A stretch of DNA of 64,000 nucleotides, from assembly GCA_002345575.1 (NCBI GenBank), contig DDVX01000006.1:1-64000 (forward strand), written 5' to 3'. Source of the stretch: Stutzerimonas stutzeri (GTDB taxonomy: Bacteria; Pseudomonadota; Gammaproteobacteria; Pseudomonadales; Pseudomonadaceae). A program made the position numbers and the translations under genes. Below the pieces are notes generated by a model. It was not told the origin of the DNA and searched no databases. It saw only the letters and a list, made by a program, of their open reading frames with translations. Positions 1-8,786 of this stretch are shown piece by piece (position 1 is the first letter of the stretch; every line of letters starts with the position of its first letter).

Positions 1-201
1 TCAGTGATACGGCAATATATTCAGCAACAAACCCGACCACATTAAGGGAGGCTGCCGCCTCCCTGCGCTATCCTTCCCCGCACTAGAAGTACGGGGCTTG
101 TCGCGCATTTTGGTCAGACCCTGCGCTCGTACGGCGATGGCCTTGGCAGAGGCACCGGCAAACGAGAACAATGCCGGTCACGCCTTCACCGGATTGCCAC
201 C

Positions 202-1632
202 ATGCCCATCGCCGACGCCCTACTGCCCCCGATTGACCTCGAGCTCAAGGGCCTGCCTGCATTGCTCGAACAGCAGTGTCGAGCCTTTCAGGCCGATCCT
301 TATCCCAGCGCCGCAAACCGCATACAGTGGCTCGACGCCCTGCATCGACTGCTCGCCAGCAACCAACAGGCGATCATCGAAGCCATCAGCGCGGATTTCG
401 GCAATCGCTCGGCGGACGAAACCCGGCTGGCGGAAATCATGCCCAGTCTGCACGGCATCCACTACGCCAGACGCCGCCTGCGGCGGTGGATGAAGCCTTC
501 GCGGCGCAGCGTCGGGCTGGCCTTCCAACCCGCCAGCGCGAAGGTTGTGTATCAGCCACTCGGCGTCGTCGGCATCATCGTGCCCTGGAATTACCCACTC
601 TATCTAACCATCGGCCCACTTATCGGCGCGCTGGCGGCTGGCAACCGGGTGATGCTGAAAATGAGCGAGTCGACCCCAGCTACCGGACTCCTGCTGAAGG
701 ATTTACTGGCGCGGATTTTTCCTGAGGATCAGGTAGCAGTGGTGCTTGGCGAGGCGGACGTGGGCATAGCGTTTTCACGCCTGCCCTTCGATCACCTGCT
801 GTTCACCGGCAGCACCAGCATCGGTCGACAGGTGATGCGCGCCGCGGCGGAGAATCTCACGCCGGTGACGCTGGAGCTGGGCGGTAAGTCGCCAGCCATA
901 GTCTCGACTACCGTGCCGCTCGATGATGCTGCCGAACGCATCGCTTTCGGCAAGACGCTCAACGCGGGGCAGACCTGTGTCGCTCCTGATTACGTGTTGG
1001 TGCCCAGAGCGCGGCTGGATGGCTTCATCGAGGCCTATCGTCAGGTCACCCGCCGTTTCTATCCGCAGCTGGCGGACAATCCGGACTACACCTCGATCAT
1101 CAACGCGCGCCAGCACGCCCGGCTGCAGGACTATCTGGATGACGCCCAAGCCAAGGGCGCGCGCCTGCTGCCGCTGTTCGAGCAGGGCCAGGAACGGCGC
1201 ATGCCACACCACCTGCTGCTGGACGTGACCGATGAAATGCGTGTGATGCAGGACGAGATCTTCGGCCCGCTGCTGCCGGTGGTGCCCTACGACGACTTGG
1301 AGCAGGCGCTGGCCTACGTCAATGCCCGCCCGCGGCCGCTGGCGCTCTATTATTTCGGCTACGACAAGGCCGAGCAGCAAACTGTGCTGCAACACACTCA
1401 CTCCGGCGGCGTCTGCCTCAACGATACTCTTCTCCATGTCGCCCAAGACGACCTGCCCTTCGGCGGCGTTGGCCCTTCCGGCATGGGTCATTACCACGGC
1501 CACGAAGGCTTTCTGACCTTCAGCAAAGCCAAGGGTGTATTCATCAAGCAACGCTTCAACGCGGCGCGGATGATCTATCCGCCCTACGGCAAGGCGTTGC
1601 AGAAGCTGATCTACACGCTGTTTGTGCGCTGA
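202..1632 (+). CDS. calB: Coniferyl aldehyde dehydrogenase (CalB-type)
   Basis: A 476-residue NAD(P)-dependent aldehyde dehydrogenase that oxidises aromatic or aliphatic aldehydes to acids. The catalytic glutamate is E225 in an ELGGKSP motif and the nucleophilic cysteine is C259 in GQTC, both standard for the ALDH superfamily. The PWNYP motif of the cofactor site lies near residue 131. Length and the C-terminal hydrophobic tail fit the coniferyl-aldehyde-dehydrogenase branch. The stop overlaps the next start (TGATG), so it is co-translated with the Tat protein and the GMC oxidoreductase; an alcohol-to-aldehyde-to-acid route is inferred from this. The ribosome site is weak. The true substrate cannot be read from the sequence. 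Confidence 0.9.
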   Translation: MPIADALLPPIDLELKGLPALLEQQCRAFQADPYPSAANRIQWLDALHRLLASNQQAIIEAISADFGNRSADETRLAEIMPSLHGIHYARRRLRRWMKPSRRSVGLAFQPASAKVVYQPLGVVGIIVPWNYPLYLTIGPLIGALAAGNRVMLKMSESTPATGLLLKDLLARIFPEDQVAVVLGEADVGIAFSRLPFDHLLFTGSTSIGRQVMRAAAENLTPVTLELGGKSPAIVSTTVPLDDAAERIAFGKTLNAGQTCVAPDYVLVPRARLDGFIEAYRQVTRRFYPQLADNPDYTSIINARQHARLQDYLDDAQAKGARLLPLFEQGQERRMPHHLLLDVTDEMRVMQDEIFGPLLPVVPYDDLEQALAYVNARPRPLALYYFGYDKAEQQTVLQHTHSGGVCLNDTLLHVAQDDLPFGGVGPSGMGHYHGHEGFLTFSKAKGVFIKQRFNAARMIYPPYGKALQKLIYTLFVR

Positions 1633-2180
1633 TGAACAACCTTTCCCGTCGCGGTCTGCTCAAGGTCGGCCTGTTCGGCAGCGCGACTCTGGCCACCGCC
1701 GGCCTGCTCGGCAGCCTGTCGGGTTGCAGTGTCGAAGGGCCATCCAGCGGCTTCCTGATGCTTCGCGATAGCGACCTGCCGATGCTGCGCCGGGTGACCG
1801 ATGCGGTCCTGCAAGACGCTGTCCCCGAAGCGAACATGCCCGCCGCCGTACAGCGCACCCTGCAGAATCTCGATCAGGGCCTCGCCCATATCTCGCCCGC
1901 GCTGTACCGCCAGGTCTCGCAACTGTTCGATCTGCTCGCTCTGCCCGTCACACGCGGCCCGCTCAGCGGCATCTGGTACGGCTGGGAACAGGCCGATGAC
2001 GAGGCCGTCAAAGCCTTCCTGCAACGCTGGGAGAATAGCTTTCTGGCGTTGCAGCGCCAGGGCCATGCGGCGCTGCTGCAGATGATCCAGATGGCCTGGT
2101 ATGGCTGCCCCGAATCCTGGGAACACTGCGGTTATCCCGGCCCTCCGCTTCTCCAGGAAAGCACAGATGCCCCTGACTGA
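1632..2180 (+). CDS. Tat-exported small subunit of a GMC dehydrogenase
   Basis: A 182-residue protein with a twin-arginine signal (SRRGLLK at residues 5-11), a hydrophobic stretch, and a possible lipobox LSGC with C32. It resembles the small Tat-signal proteins encoded next to GMC flavoproteins, such as subunit 3 of gluconate/sorbitol-type dehydrogenases. The gene overlaps calB by one base and the downstream GMC gene by 14 bases. The GMC protein has no export signal of its own, so this subunit may carry it through the Tat pathway by hitchhiking; that is inference. There is no catalytic motif. A clear structural role beyond this is not visible. Confidence 0.75.
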   Translation: MNNLSRRGLLKVGLFGSATLATAGLLGSLSGCSVEGPSSGFLMLRDSDLPMLRRVTDAVLQDAVPEANMPAAVQRTLQNLDQGLAHISPALYRQVSQLFDLLALPVTRGPLSGIWYGWEQADDEAVKAFLQRWENSFLALQRQGHAALLQMIQMAWYGCPESWEHCGYPGPPLLQESTDAPD

Positions 2181-3756
2181 CCCTTTTGCAGAAGGCCTCG
2201 CACGCGGCTGGAAAGCCCACGATGGCTCGCGGCTCGAACAGGATATTACCCTCGAAGCCGATATCGCCATCGTCGGCAGCGGCGCTGGCGGCGCGACCAG
2301 TGCAGAAGTTCTCAGCGCGGCAGGCTATAAAGTGCTGCTAATCGAGGAAGGCCCGCTGCGCAGCAGCCGCGACTTCGACATGCAGGAGCCAGCTGCCTAC
2401 GCCTCGCTCTACCAGGAGGGCATTGGCCGCGCCAGCAAGGACGGCGCCATCACCATTCTTCAAGGCCGTGCGGTAGGCGGTTCGACACTGGTGAATTGGA
2501 CCTCAAGCTTCCGCACACCCGCCCAGACGCTTGCGCACTGGGCGCGTGAACATACGGTGGTCGGCCATAGCGAAGCGGACTTGGCCCCCTGGTTCGAGCG
2601 CATCGAACAGCGCCTGGGTATCGAACCCTGGACTCTCGCGCCCAATGCCAACAACCAGGTGATTCGTGACGGCTGTGAAGCCCTCGGCTACAGCTGGGCG
2701 ATAATCCCGCGCAACGTACGCGGCTGCTGGAACCTGGGCTATTGCGGCATGGGCTGCCCGACCAATGCCAAGCAATCGATGCTGGTGACCAGCATTCCCG
2801 CCACCCTGGACAACGGTGGCGAGCTGCTCTACCTGACCCGTGCCGAGCGCCTGGAGATCACCAACGGGAAGGTAACCGAGCTGCTGTGCCTGGGCATGGA
2901 TGCGCACTGTGTCGCGCCCAACGGCCGGCGAATTCGCGTGCGCGCCCGTCACTATATTCTCGCTGGCGGCGGCATCAACACGCCGGCGACCCTGCTGCGC
3001 TCCGGTGCACCGGATCCACACGAGCGCCTGGGCAAGCGCACTTTCCTGCATCTGGTGAACTTCTCCGCCGCGCAGTTCGGCAAGGTGATCAACCCTTTCT
3101 ACGGCGCGCCGCAGTCGGTCTACAGCGACCAGTTCCAGTGGGACGATGGCACCACCGGACGCATGTCCTACAAGCTGGAAGCACCGCCCGTCCATCCGGC
3201 ACTGGCAGCAACACTGCTGGGCGGTTTCGGGGCTGAAAGCGCACTGCGCATGGAACAGCTGCCGCATACCAATGCCATGCTGGCGCTGATGCGTGACGGC
3301 TTTCACCCCGACAGCGCCGAAGGGCAGGTGCAGCTTCGCAGCGACGGCACACCCATACTCGATTACCGCATGACCCCCTACACCTGGGACGGCATCCGTC
3401 GCGCCTACCACAGCATGGCCGAGATCCAGTTCGCCGCCGGCGCCAAAGCCGTACTGCCGCTGCATAGCGATGCGCACTACGCGAAAACCCTGGACGCCGC
3501 ACGCCGGATGATCGATGGCCTGAGCCTGGCGCTGTATCGCGCCCGTCTCGGCAGCGCCCACGTGATGGGCGGCTGCGCCATGGGGGAAGATCCGCGCTTG
3601 GCAGTTACCGACAGCCTGGGCCGCCATCATCAACTGGAGAACCTGTCGATCCACGACGGCTCGCTGTTTCCCACCAGCATCGGCGCTAACCCACAGCTTT
3701 CGGTCTACGCAATCACCGCCCGGTTTTCCCGTCAACTGGCCGAGCGGATGAACTGA
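2167..3756 (+). CDS. GMC family FAD-dependent oxidoreductase
   Basis: A 529-residue flavoprotein. The dinucleotide-binding motif GSGAGG is at residues 37-42 and is followed by an acidic strand end (LLIEEGP). The C-terminal GMC_oxred_C region has the conserved histidine of GSAHVMGG and the asparagine of GANPQ, the usual catalytic pair for alcohol oxidation. A cysteine-rich stretch (GCWNLGYCGMGC) is like those in FAO and FAD-GDH-type members, some of which bind an Fe-S cluster. The start at 2167 is preferred to an in-frame ATG at 2101 because AGGAAA precedes it and it leaves a short overlap with the Tat subunit. It probably oxidises an alcohol whose aldehyde feeds the upstream CalB. Confidence 0.85.
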   Translation: MPLTDPFAEGLARGWKAHDGSRLEQDITLEADIAIVGSGAGGATSAEVLSAAGYKVLLIEEGPLRSSRDFDMQEPAAYASLYQEGIGRASKDGAITILQGRAVGGSTLVNWTSSFRTPAQTLAHWAREHTVVGHSEADLAPWFERIEQRLGIEPWTLAPNANNQVIRDGCEALGYSWAIIPRNVRGCWNLGYCGMGCPTNAKQSMLVTSIPATLDNGGELLYLTRAERLEITNGKVTELLCLGMDAHCVAPNGRRIRVRARHYILAGGGINTPATLLRSGAPDPHERLGKRTFLHLVNFSAAQFGKVINPFYGAPQSVYSDQFQWDDGTTGRMSYKLEAPPVHPALAATLLGGFGAESALRMEQLPHTNAMLALMRDGFHPDSAEGQVQLRSDGTPILDYRMTPYTWDGIRRAYHSMAEIQFAAGAKAVLPLHSDAHYAKTLDAARRMIDGLSLALYRARLGSAHVMGGCAMGEDPRLAVTDSLGRHHQLENLSIHDGSLFPTSIGANPQLSVYAITARFSRQLAERMN

Positions 3757-3836
3757 GCACTGCATGCTTTGATACTTTACGCTGCCAACACCGAGCCGCT
3801 ACCATCCACTCCCTACGCATGCGCCAGGACGTCGCG

Positions 3837-4319
3837 ATGAATCGAGTGCTGTATCCGGGAACCTTCGATCCGATCACCATGGGTCATACCGACCTGATCG
3901 AACGCGCTTCGCGCCTGTTCGACGAAGTGATCATCGCGATTGCTGCCAGCCCGCACAAAAACCCCCTGCTTCCGCTTGAACAGCGTGTCGCACTGGCCAA
4001 GGAAGTCACCGCACATCTGCCCAACGTCAAGGTGCTAGGCTTCTCCACACTGCTGGCGCATTTCGTCGCCGAGCAAAAAGCCAATGTGCTTCTGCGTGGG
4101 CTGCGTGCCGTATCGGACTTCGAATACGAATTCCAGCTGGCCAACATGAACCGTCAGCTGGCACCGGACGTTGAAAGCCTTTTCCTCACCCCGTCGGAGA
4201 AGTTCTCCTACATTTCCTCGACACTGGTGCGTGAAATCGCCCGCCTCGACGGTGATGTCTCCAAATTCGTCCACCCTTCGGTGGTGAAGGCGCTGGCAGA
4301 GCGCTACGCCAGCAGCTGA
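3837..4319 (+). CDS. coaD: Phosphopantetheine adenylyltransferase
   Basis: A 160-residue CoaD, which transfers AMP from ATP to 4'-phosphopantetheine to make dephospho-CoA, the penultimate step of CoA synthesis. The nucleotidyltransferase HIGH-type motif is TMGH at residues 14-17, after the typical N-terminal YPGTFDP. The second motif ISSTLVR is near residue 128. Start 3837 is chosen because AGGA lies just upstream and the protein then begins like known CoaD; six extra in-frame codons exist back to 3819. It precedes the ferredoxin gene, as in other pseudomonads. Confidence 0.97.
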   Translation: MNRVLYPGTFDPITMGHTDLIERASRLFDEVIIAIAASPHKNPLLPLEQRVALAKEVTAHLPNVKVLGFSTLLAHFVAEQKANVLLRGLRAVSDFEYEFQLANMNRQLAPDVESLFLTPSEKFSYISSTLVREIARLDGDVSKFVHPSVVKALAERYASS

Positions 4320-4424
4320 ACCGTCGCCGGAGACAACCGCAGCGTGCGCCGAGCGGGCCGATGCGGCAAAATTGGCGCGTTGTTCTTAGTGTAAAGCGGC
4401 ATGCGCCGCCGCTGGAGTTGACTG

Positions 4425-4676
4425 ATGTCCCTGATAATCACCGATGACTGCATCAACTGCGACGTGTGCGAGCCAGAGTGCCCGAACAGCGCCATTTCCC
4501 AGGGCGAGGAAATCTACGTCATCGACCCGAACCTATGCACCGAATGCGTCGGCCACTACGACGAACCTCAGTGCCAGCAGGTCTGCCCGGTAGATTGCAT
4601 CCCGCTCGACGTGAACAATGTCGAGAGCAAGGATGAACTGATGCAGAAGTACATGATCATCACCGGCAAGGCCTGA
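4425..4676 (+). CDS. fdx1: 2[4Fe-4S] ferredoxin (Allochromatium/YfhL type)
   Basis: An 83-residue soluble electron carrier. The first cluster motif is C9-x2-C12-x2-C15-x3-C19-P and the second set is C38, C41, C50, C54 and C58. The longer spacing between C41 and C50 and the C-terminal helix are marks of the Alvin-type ferredoxin. A GGAG-type ribosome site lies about eight bases before the ATG. It lies 105 bases after coaD on the same strand, an arrangement conserved in Pseudomonas. Its redox partners are not known from this context. Confidence 0.95.
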   Translation: MSLIITDDCINCDVCEPECPNSAISQGEEIYVIDPNLCTECVGHYDEPQCQQVCPVDCIPLDVNNVESKDELMQKYMIITGKA

Positions 4677-4688
4677 TTACAGCTCGAT

Positions 4689-4708
4689 GGGCGCCGGCCA
4701 TGGCGCTC
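4689..4708. terminator. Short hairpin between convergent genes
   Basis: Arms GGGCGCC (4689-4695) and GGCGCTC (4702-4708) pair with one G-U around a six-base loop, followed by an AT-rich stretch. It lies between the converging ferredoxin and Na/Pi genes and could end either transcript. There is no strong T-tract, so this is a weak call. Confidence 0.3.
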
Positions 4709-4715
4709 GTTACTA

Positions 4716-6560
4716 TTAAATTCCCAGCAACAGCGATTCGTCCTGATCGTCTTCTTGACGCAGCAGACGCGCCAGCTCTTCGTTCTCGCCCAGCAGCAAG
4801 GCATTGCGCAGGCTCTGAAAGATGCGGCTGGCATAGCCCAAATCATTCATAAGCGAGCTTGTCTGCAAGCCGTCCAGCTTCTTGCTGCGCACTGCCATAA
4901 ACAGCCGCTTGCGGAATTCACCGTCGAAGTTGGCGGCGCTCTGATCAAGCCATTGCATGCGTTCATGCCACAGGGCTTCAGGTAGCTCGGCCCGATGCAA
5001 CGCGCGCAGTTCGCGCAAAGTCTCCAGCAGATGGCGGCGCAGCTCTACGTAGCAACTGCGCGCGACCGACTCGTCCTGATGCAGATAATGGCGCAGGTTC
5101 TTCTGCAGGTGCTTGGCGTCCTTGACCGCATCCACCAGCTGCAGCGAAACGACCTGGCAGTTCATCCAGAAGGCCTGGTGCGCCTCATCCTGCGGAAGGT
5201 GCATGCGGCCCATGAAGCTCAGCAGGTCGCCGTACACGCCTTTGATATGGCGCTGATAGAGCACGTCGGCATCCAGCGCATGAGCATTTGGCGCAGCGTT
5301 TAACAGTTGTTCGTCAATTGCACCTGGCTCCAGCTGATCCACCGGCAGGTAGAGCGCATGACAGATCACCTCCATGCTCAGCCGCCCCATGTGGCGCAGC
5401 TCGCGGGTCACTGCGCTGGCAGCAGCATCCACCGAATCCAGCGCTTCCTCCTCGAGGTAACGGGCGCGCGTTGGCGTCGGCTCCAGACGATGTGTGGGGA
5501 TAACCAGCTCGGCGATGAGGACTTCAGGCTCCTCGACCTCCGGCAGCCAGCGCAGCAGCAGGGCCGCCAGACGATCCTGCCAAAACCAGAACAGCAGCAC
5601 CCCAAGCACATTGAACAGGGTATGGAACAGCGCCAGCTGCAGGAGGCTGTTGTCGCCCAACCCCACCAACCCGCTCACCCAGAGCACTAGCCAGCCCAGC
5701 GGCTGGAGCAGAACAAAGGCCACCACGGCGGTGCCGACGTTGAACAACACATGCACCAACGCCAGACGCTGACCGCTGCGGTTACCGCCCAGCGCGCCCA
5801 TGATCCCGGTAGTCACGGCGCTGCCGGTGTTGGCGCCGATGGCGATAGCCAGGCTCTGAGCCAGATCCACCTGACCACTGGCCAGTGCGGCCAGCGTCAA
5901 CATCAAAGTGGCGTGACTGGACTGCAGCACCATGGTCAGTACGGTTCCGACAGCGACGAAGAGCAATTGCCCGCTCAGGCCATCTGCCTGGTAGTCGGTC
6001 AGGTCCATTCCGGCACCGAAGCCAGTGAATCCCTCCTTGATGCCGTCGATTCCCAGAAAGATAAAAGCGATACCCAGCACTATGCGCCCGGCGGCCTTGC
6101 TCTTCGGCCCGTTGAAGCCGGCCAGCACGCCGAACACCAGCAATGGCAGGGCCAATGGGCTGAGACTGATGTTCTGCCCGGCCAGAGCCAGCAGCCAGAT
6201 ACCGAAGCTCGCGCCCAGATTGGCCCCGAACAGAATCGCAATGCCGCCCGCCAGCTGGATCAGTCCGGTACTGATAAAGGCAATGGTCAGCAGCGAAACC
6301 AGCGTGGTGGACTGCAGCAGCATGGTGCCGCCGATACCGAACAGCAGCGCCTTACCGGAAGTCGAGGTGCTGCGCCCCAGTAGCTCTTCCAGCTTACCGC
6401 CGGCCAGTTCACGCAGGCCTTCTTCCAGACACTGCATGCCGAACAGAAATAACGCCAAGCCGGCGCAAAGCTGCAACCAGCCCTCACTGGACCAGAATGA
6501 CCAGGACAGGAGCAAAAGCCCGAGCACGGGCAATGAAAGTTTCAGAAATCGACTGGACAC
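4716..6560 (-). CDS. Na/Pi cotransporter family protein with PhoU-like tail
   Basis: A 614-residue inner-membrane protein of the Na+/phosphate symporter (PNaS, NptA/YjbB-like) family. The first ~330 residues are hydrophobic and hold two inverted NaPi repeats with the signature pieces LQSTT and LQSSHA. The last ~250 residues are helical and acidic, like the PhoU-like domain of this family. Translation appears to begin at GTG, as no nearby in-frame ATG exists. I see no Pho box upstream. It could import or export phosphate; bacterial members are described with both roles. A second family member lies at 50728-52413. Confidence 0.85.
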   Translation of the reverse strand: MSSRFLKLSLPVLGLLLLSWSFWSSEGWLQLCAGLALFLFGMQCLEEGLRELAGGKLEELLGRSTSTSGKALLFGIGGTMLLQSTTLVSLLTIAFISTGLIQLAGGIAILFGANLGASFGIWLLALAGQNISLSPLALPLLVFGVLAGFNGPKSKAAGRIVLGIAFIFLGIDGIKEGFTGFGAGMDLTDYQADGLSGQLLFVAVGTVLTMVLQSSHATLMLTLAALASGQVDLAQSLAIAIGANTGSAVTTGIMGALGGNRSGQRLALVHVLFNVGTAVVAFVLLQPLGWLVLWVSGLVGLGDNSLLQLALFHTLFNVLGVLLFWFWQDRLAALLLRWLPEVEEPEVLIAELVIPTHRLEPTPTRARYLEEEALDSVDAAASAVTRELRHMGRLSMEVICHALYLPVDQLEPGAIDEQLLNAAPNAHALDADVLYQRHIKGVYGDLLSFMGRMHLPQDEAHQAFWMNCQVVSLQLVDAVKDAKHLQKNLRHYLHQDESVARSCYVELRRHLLETLRELRALHRAELPEALWHERMQWLDQSAANFDGEFRKRLFMAVRSKKLDGLQTSSLMNDLGYASRIFQSLRNALLLGENEELARLLRQEDDQDESLLLGI

Positions 6561-6658
6561 GTTTTCCGGCTTCGCTCGCAGGATAAGGCGACGAAGCCTA
6601 CGCCAAGCTTACCTAGGCCGGAAGTCCCTGCGCCCCCGACCTTGGTGCTGCCTGTGGA

Positions 6659-7000
6659 TCAGTCCTGACGGTTGTAACCTACGCGGGTGCAGCCCAGGCA
6701 ACGGGCGAAAGCTGCGGCGCCAGGCTCGACCACCAGGGCATGGCCGGTTTCCTTGATACCACCGCCCATGGCAGTGAACGGCAGGCTGACGACGAACAGG
6801 CCGGCACCGACAACGGTTGCGGCAATCAGCAGAGGGCGGGCGATCAACAGGTCGCCGACGATGGAAAAGGCCTTTGGCGCTTCGACGGTATACATCGGAT
6901 CACCGCTGACGTTCTGATGCGTCGACTGGGCGTACGCTGGCATCGTCAGCAGGCCAGTGGTAAGGGCCAGGACAACGGCAGTGGAGCGAAACAGTTTCAT
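6659..7000 (-). CDS. Small exported membrane-associated protein
   Basis: A 113-residue protein of unknown function. It has a clear Sec signal peptide ending AYA-QS, then one hydrophobic segment near residues 50-75 rich in Gly, Ala and Val, and a C-terminal pair of cysteines (CLGC). The start at 7000 is chosen because AAGGA sits seven bases upstream; the ORF extends five codons further with a poorer site. It stands between the Na/Pi gene and mutM on the same strand. Similar small proteins occur near mutM in other pseudomonads, but no function is assigned. Confidence 0.7.
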   Translation of the reverse strand: MKLFRSTAVVLALTTGLLTMPAYAQSTHQNVSGDPMYTVEAPKAFSIVGDLLIARPLLIAATVVGAGLFVVSLPFTAMGGGIKETGHALVVEPGAAAFARCLGCTRVGYNRQD

Positions 7001-7162
7001 GATGTGATCCTTCATCTAGGCGAAACAGGCGGTTTATTTTCGTGCTGGTCACTATAGCAGCGGCCAATGCTTGCTGATCGTGAACGCCGTCAACCCCTGC
7101 AGTGTTGATGCAGGTCGCACTAACTGACTGCAGAAGGCCGAAGCGAGGTTTTCAAAGACGTG

Positions 7163-7975
7163 CTAACGCTGGCAGCGAATGCAGTGGACGCTGGCACGCT
7201 GGCCGAGGCGGGTCTCACGCAGGGTCGAACCACAGGTTTTACAGAACTCACCGCCACGCCCGTAGACGAACAGTTCCTGCTGGAAATAGCCCGGCTTACC
7301 ATCGCCGCCGACGAAATCGCGCAGCGTGGTGCCGCCGCGCTCGATAGCAGAAGCGAGGATGCGCCTGATTTCCATTGCCAGTTTCAGATAACGCGCCCGC
7401 GATACCGTACCGGCGGCGCGGCGCGGATCGATACCGGCGGCGAACAACGCCTCGCTGGCGTAGATATTGCCGACGCCAACCACCACGGCGTTGTCCATGA
7501 TGAACGGCTTGACCGCCATACTGCGCCCGCGAGACATGCGGAACAGCCGGTCGCCGTCAAACACGTCACCCAGCGGCTCCGGCCCCAGGCTCGCCAGCAG
7601 CGTGTGGCTGAGCGGGTCTTGACTCCAGAGCAACGCACCGAAGCGCCGCGGATCGGTATAGCGCAGCGCCATACCCGACTCCAGCACGATATCCACATGC
7701 TCGTGCTTGCCATGCGGCAAATCCGCATCTACCAACCGCAGACTGCCGGACATGCCCAGATGAGCAATCAGCGTCCCCGCCTCGGCCTTGATCAACAGGT
7801 ACTTGGCACGCCGCTCGACCGCCTCGATGCATTGGCCCGAAAGGCGTACGTCGAGATCCTCCGGGATCGGCCAGCGCAAGCGCCGCTCACGCACTATCAC
7901 GCGGTTGACGCGCTGCCCAACGAGATACGGCGCGATGCCGCGACGGGTGGTTTCGACTTCAGGAAGCTCAGGCAT
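7163..7975 (-). CDS. mutM: Formamidopyrimidine-DNA glycosylase (Fpg)
   Basis: A 270-residue base-excision repair enzyme that removes 8-oxoguanine and formamidopyrimidines and cleaves the abasic site. Catalytic P2 and E3 are in the N-terminal PELPEVE. The H2TH region contains GVGNIYASE. The C-terminal zinc finger has C245-x2-C248 and C265-x2-C268, with the family's usual end. The start at 7975 is fixed by the requirement for an N-terminal proline after Met removal, although the frame is open 17 codons upstream. It is transcribed divergently from pfpI. Confidence 0.97.
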   Translation of the reverse strand: MPELPEVETTRRGIAPYLVGQRVNRVIVRERRLRWPIPEDLDVRLSGQCIEAVERRAKYLLIKAEAGTLIAHLGMSGSLRLVDADLPHGKHEHVDIVLESGMALRYTDPRRFGALLWSQDPLSHTLLASLGPEPLGDVFDGDRLFRMSRGRSMAVKPFIMDNAVVVGVGNIYASEALFAAGIDPRRAAGTVSRARYLKLAMEIRRILASAIERGGTTLRDFVGGDGKPGYFQQELFVYGRGGEFCKTCGSTLRETRLGQRASVHCIRCQR

Positions 7976-8142
7976 GGCGGAGAGGCAGTGTAAAAATTTG
8001 GCGAATCCTAGCACGCGCGCAAGCATCGAGGCTTGCGCGCGCGTTCTGCTACCGGCTGTAGGGAAACGCGAACTTTCCCGGCGGCGCGGGTCCCATTTTC
8101 AGACGACCCGCATTCCGCGGTCCAACCAAACGGAGGCACGCT

Positions 8143-8682
8143 ATGACCCAAGCGCTTACTGGCAAACGTGTGGCGATCCTGCTGACCGATGGCTTCGAGC
8201 AGGTGGAGATGACCGGCCCCAGAGAGGCCCTGGAAAAAGCCGGCGCCAAGGCAGAACTCGTCTCGGCCAAATCCGGCACGGTGCGCGGCTGGAACCACAC
8301 CACGCCGGCCGATGAATTCCAGGTCGACCACACCTTCGACAGCATCCAGATGGATGACTACGACGCCCTGCTGCTACCCGGTGGCGTGGTCAATTCCGAC
8401 ACCATCCGCACCGACGAAATGGCTCAGGAACTTGTGCGCGACGCCGCTCGCGCGAACAAGACTATCGCGGTGATCTGCCACGGTGGCTGGCTGCTGATCT
8501 CAGCCGATCTGGTCAAGGGCAAGCGCATGACCAGTTGGCCGTCGCTGGTCGATGACCTGAAGAACGCTGGCGCCGAATGGGTGGACGAGAAGGTGGTGGT
8601 CGATGGCCATCTGATCAGCAGCCGCAAACCTGATGATATCCCCGCGTTCAACGAGGCCGTGATCAAAGCCCTGTCGGCCTGA
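8143..8682 (+). CDS. pfpI: PfpI/DJ-1 family protein
   Basis: A 179-residue type 1 glutamine-amidotransferase-fold protein. The nucleophile-elbow Cys is C112 followed by H113 (ICHGG), and the supporting acidic residue is E19 in DGFE. Length matches PfpI of P. aeruginosa, where it is linked to stress protection; family members are described as proteases, glyoxalase-like or deglycase-like enzymes, and the activity here is open. GGAGG precedes the ATG. The neighbours mutM and the rlmI-type gene are conserved in the genus. Confidence 0.9.
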   Translation: MTQALTGKRVAILLTDGFEQVEMTGPREALEKAGAKAELVSAKSGTVRGWNHTTPADEFQVDHTFDSIQMDDYDALLLPGGVVNSDTIRTDEMAQELVRDAARANKTIAVICHGGWLLISADLVKGKRMTSWPSLVDDLKNAGAEWVDEKVVVDGHLISSRKPDDIPAFNEAVIKALSA

Positions 8683-8726
8683 CCAACGCGACAAACGGCA
8701 GGTTCAGTCGCGCTTCAGCTTGCCGT

Positions 8727-8758
8727 TTGAAGCTCGCGGCCCGGCGCTCCTATACAAT
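8727..8758 (+). promoter_or_regulatory. Candidate sigma-70 promoter for rlmI
   Basis: TTGAAG (8727-8732) and TATACA (8751-8756) are 18 bases apart, about 30 bases before the rlmI start. The -10 box is good and the -35 is fair. No start-site data are available. Confidence 0.5.
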
Positions 8759-8786
8759 GCCCGCCTTTGCCCCCGGAGCCCCGCCG

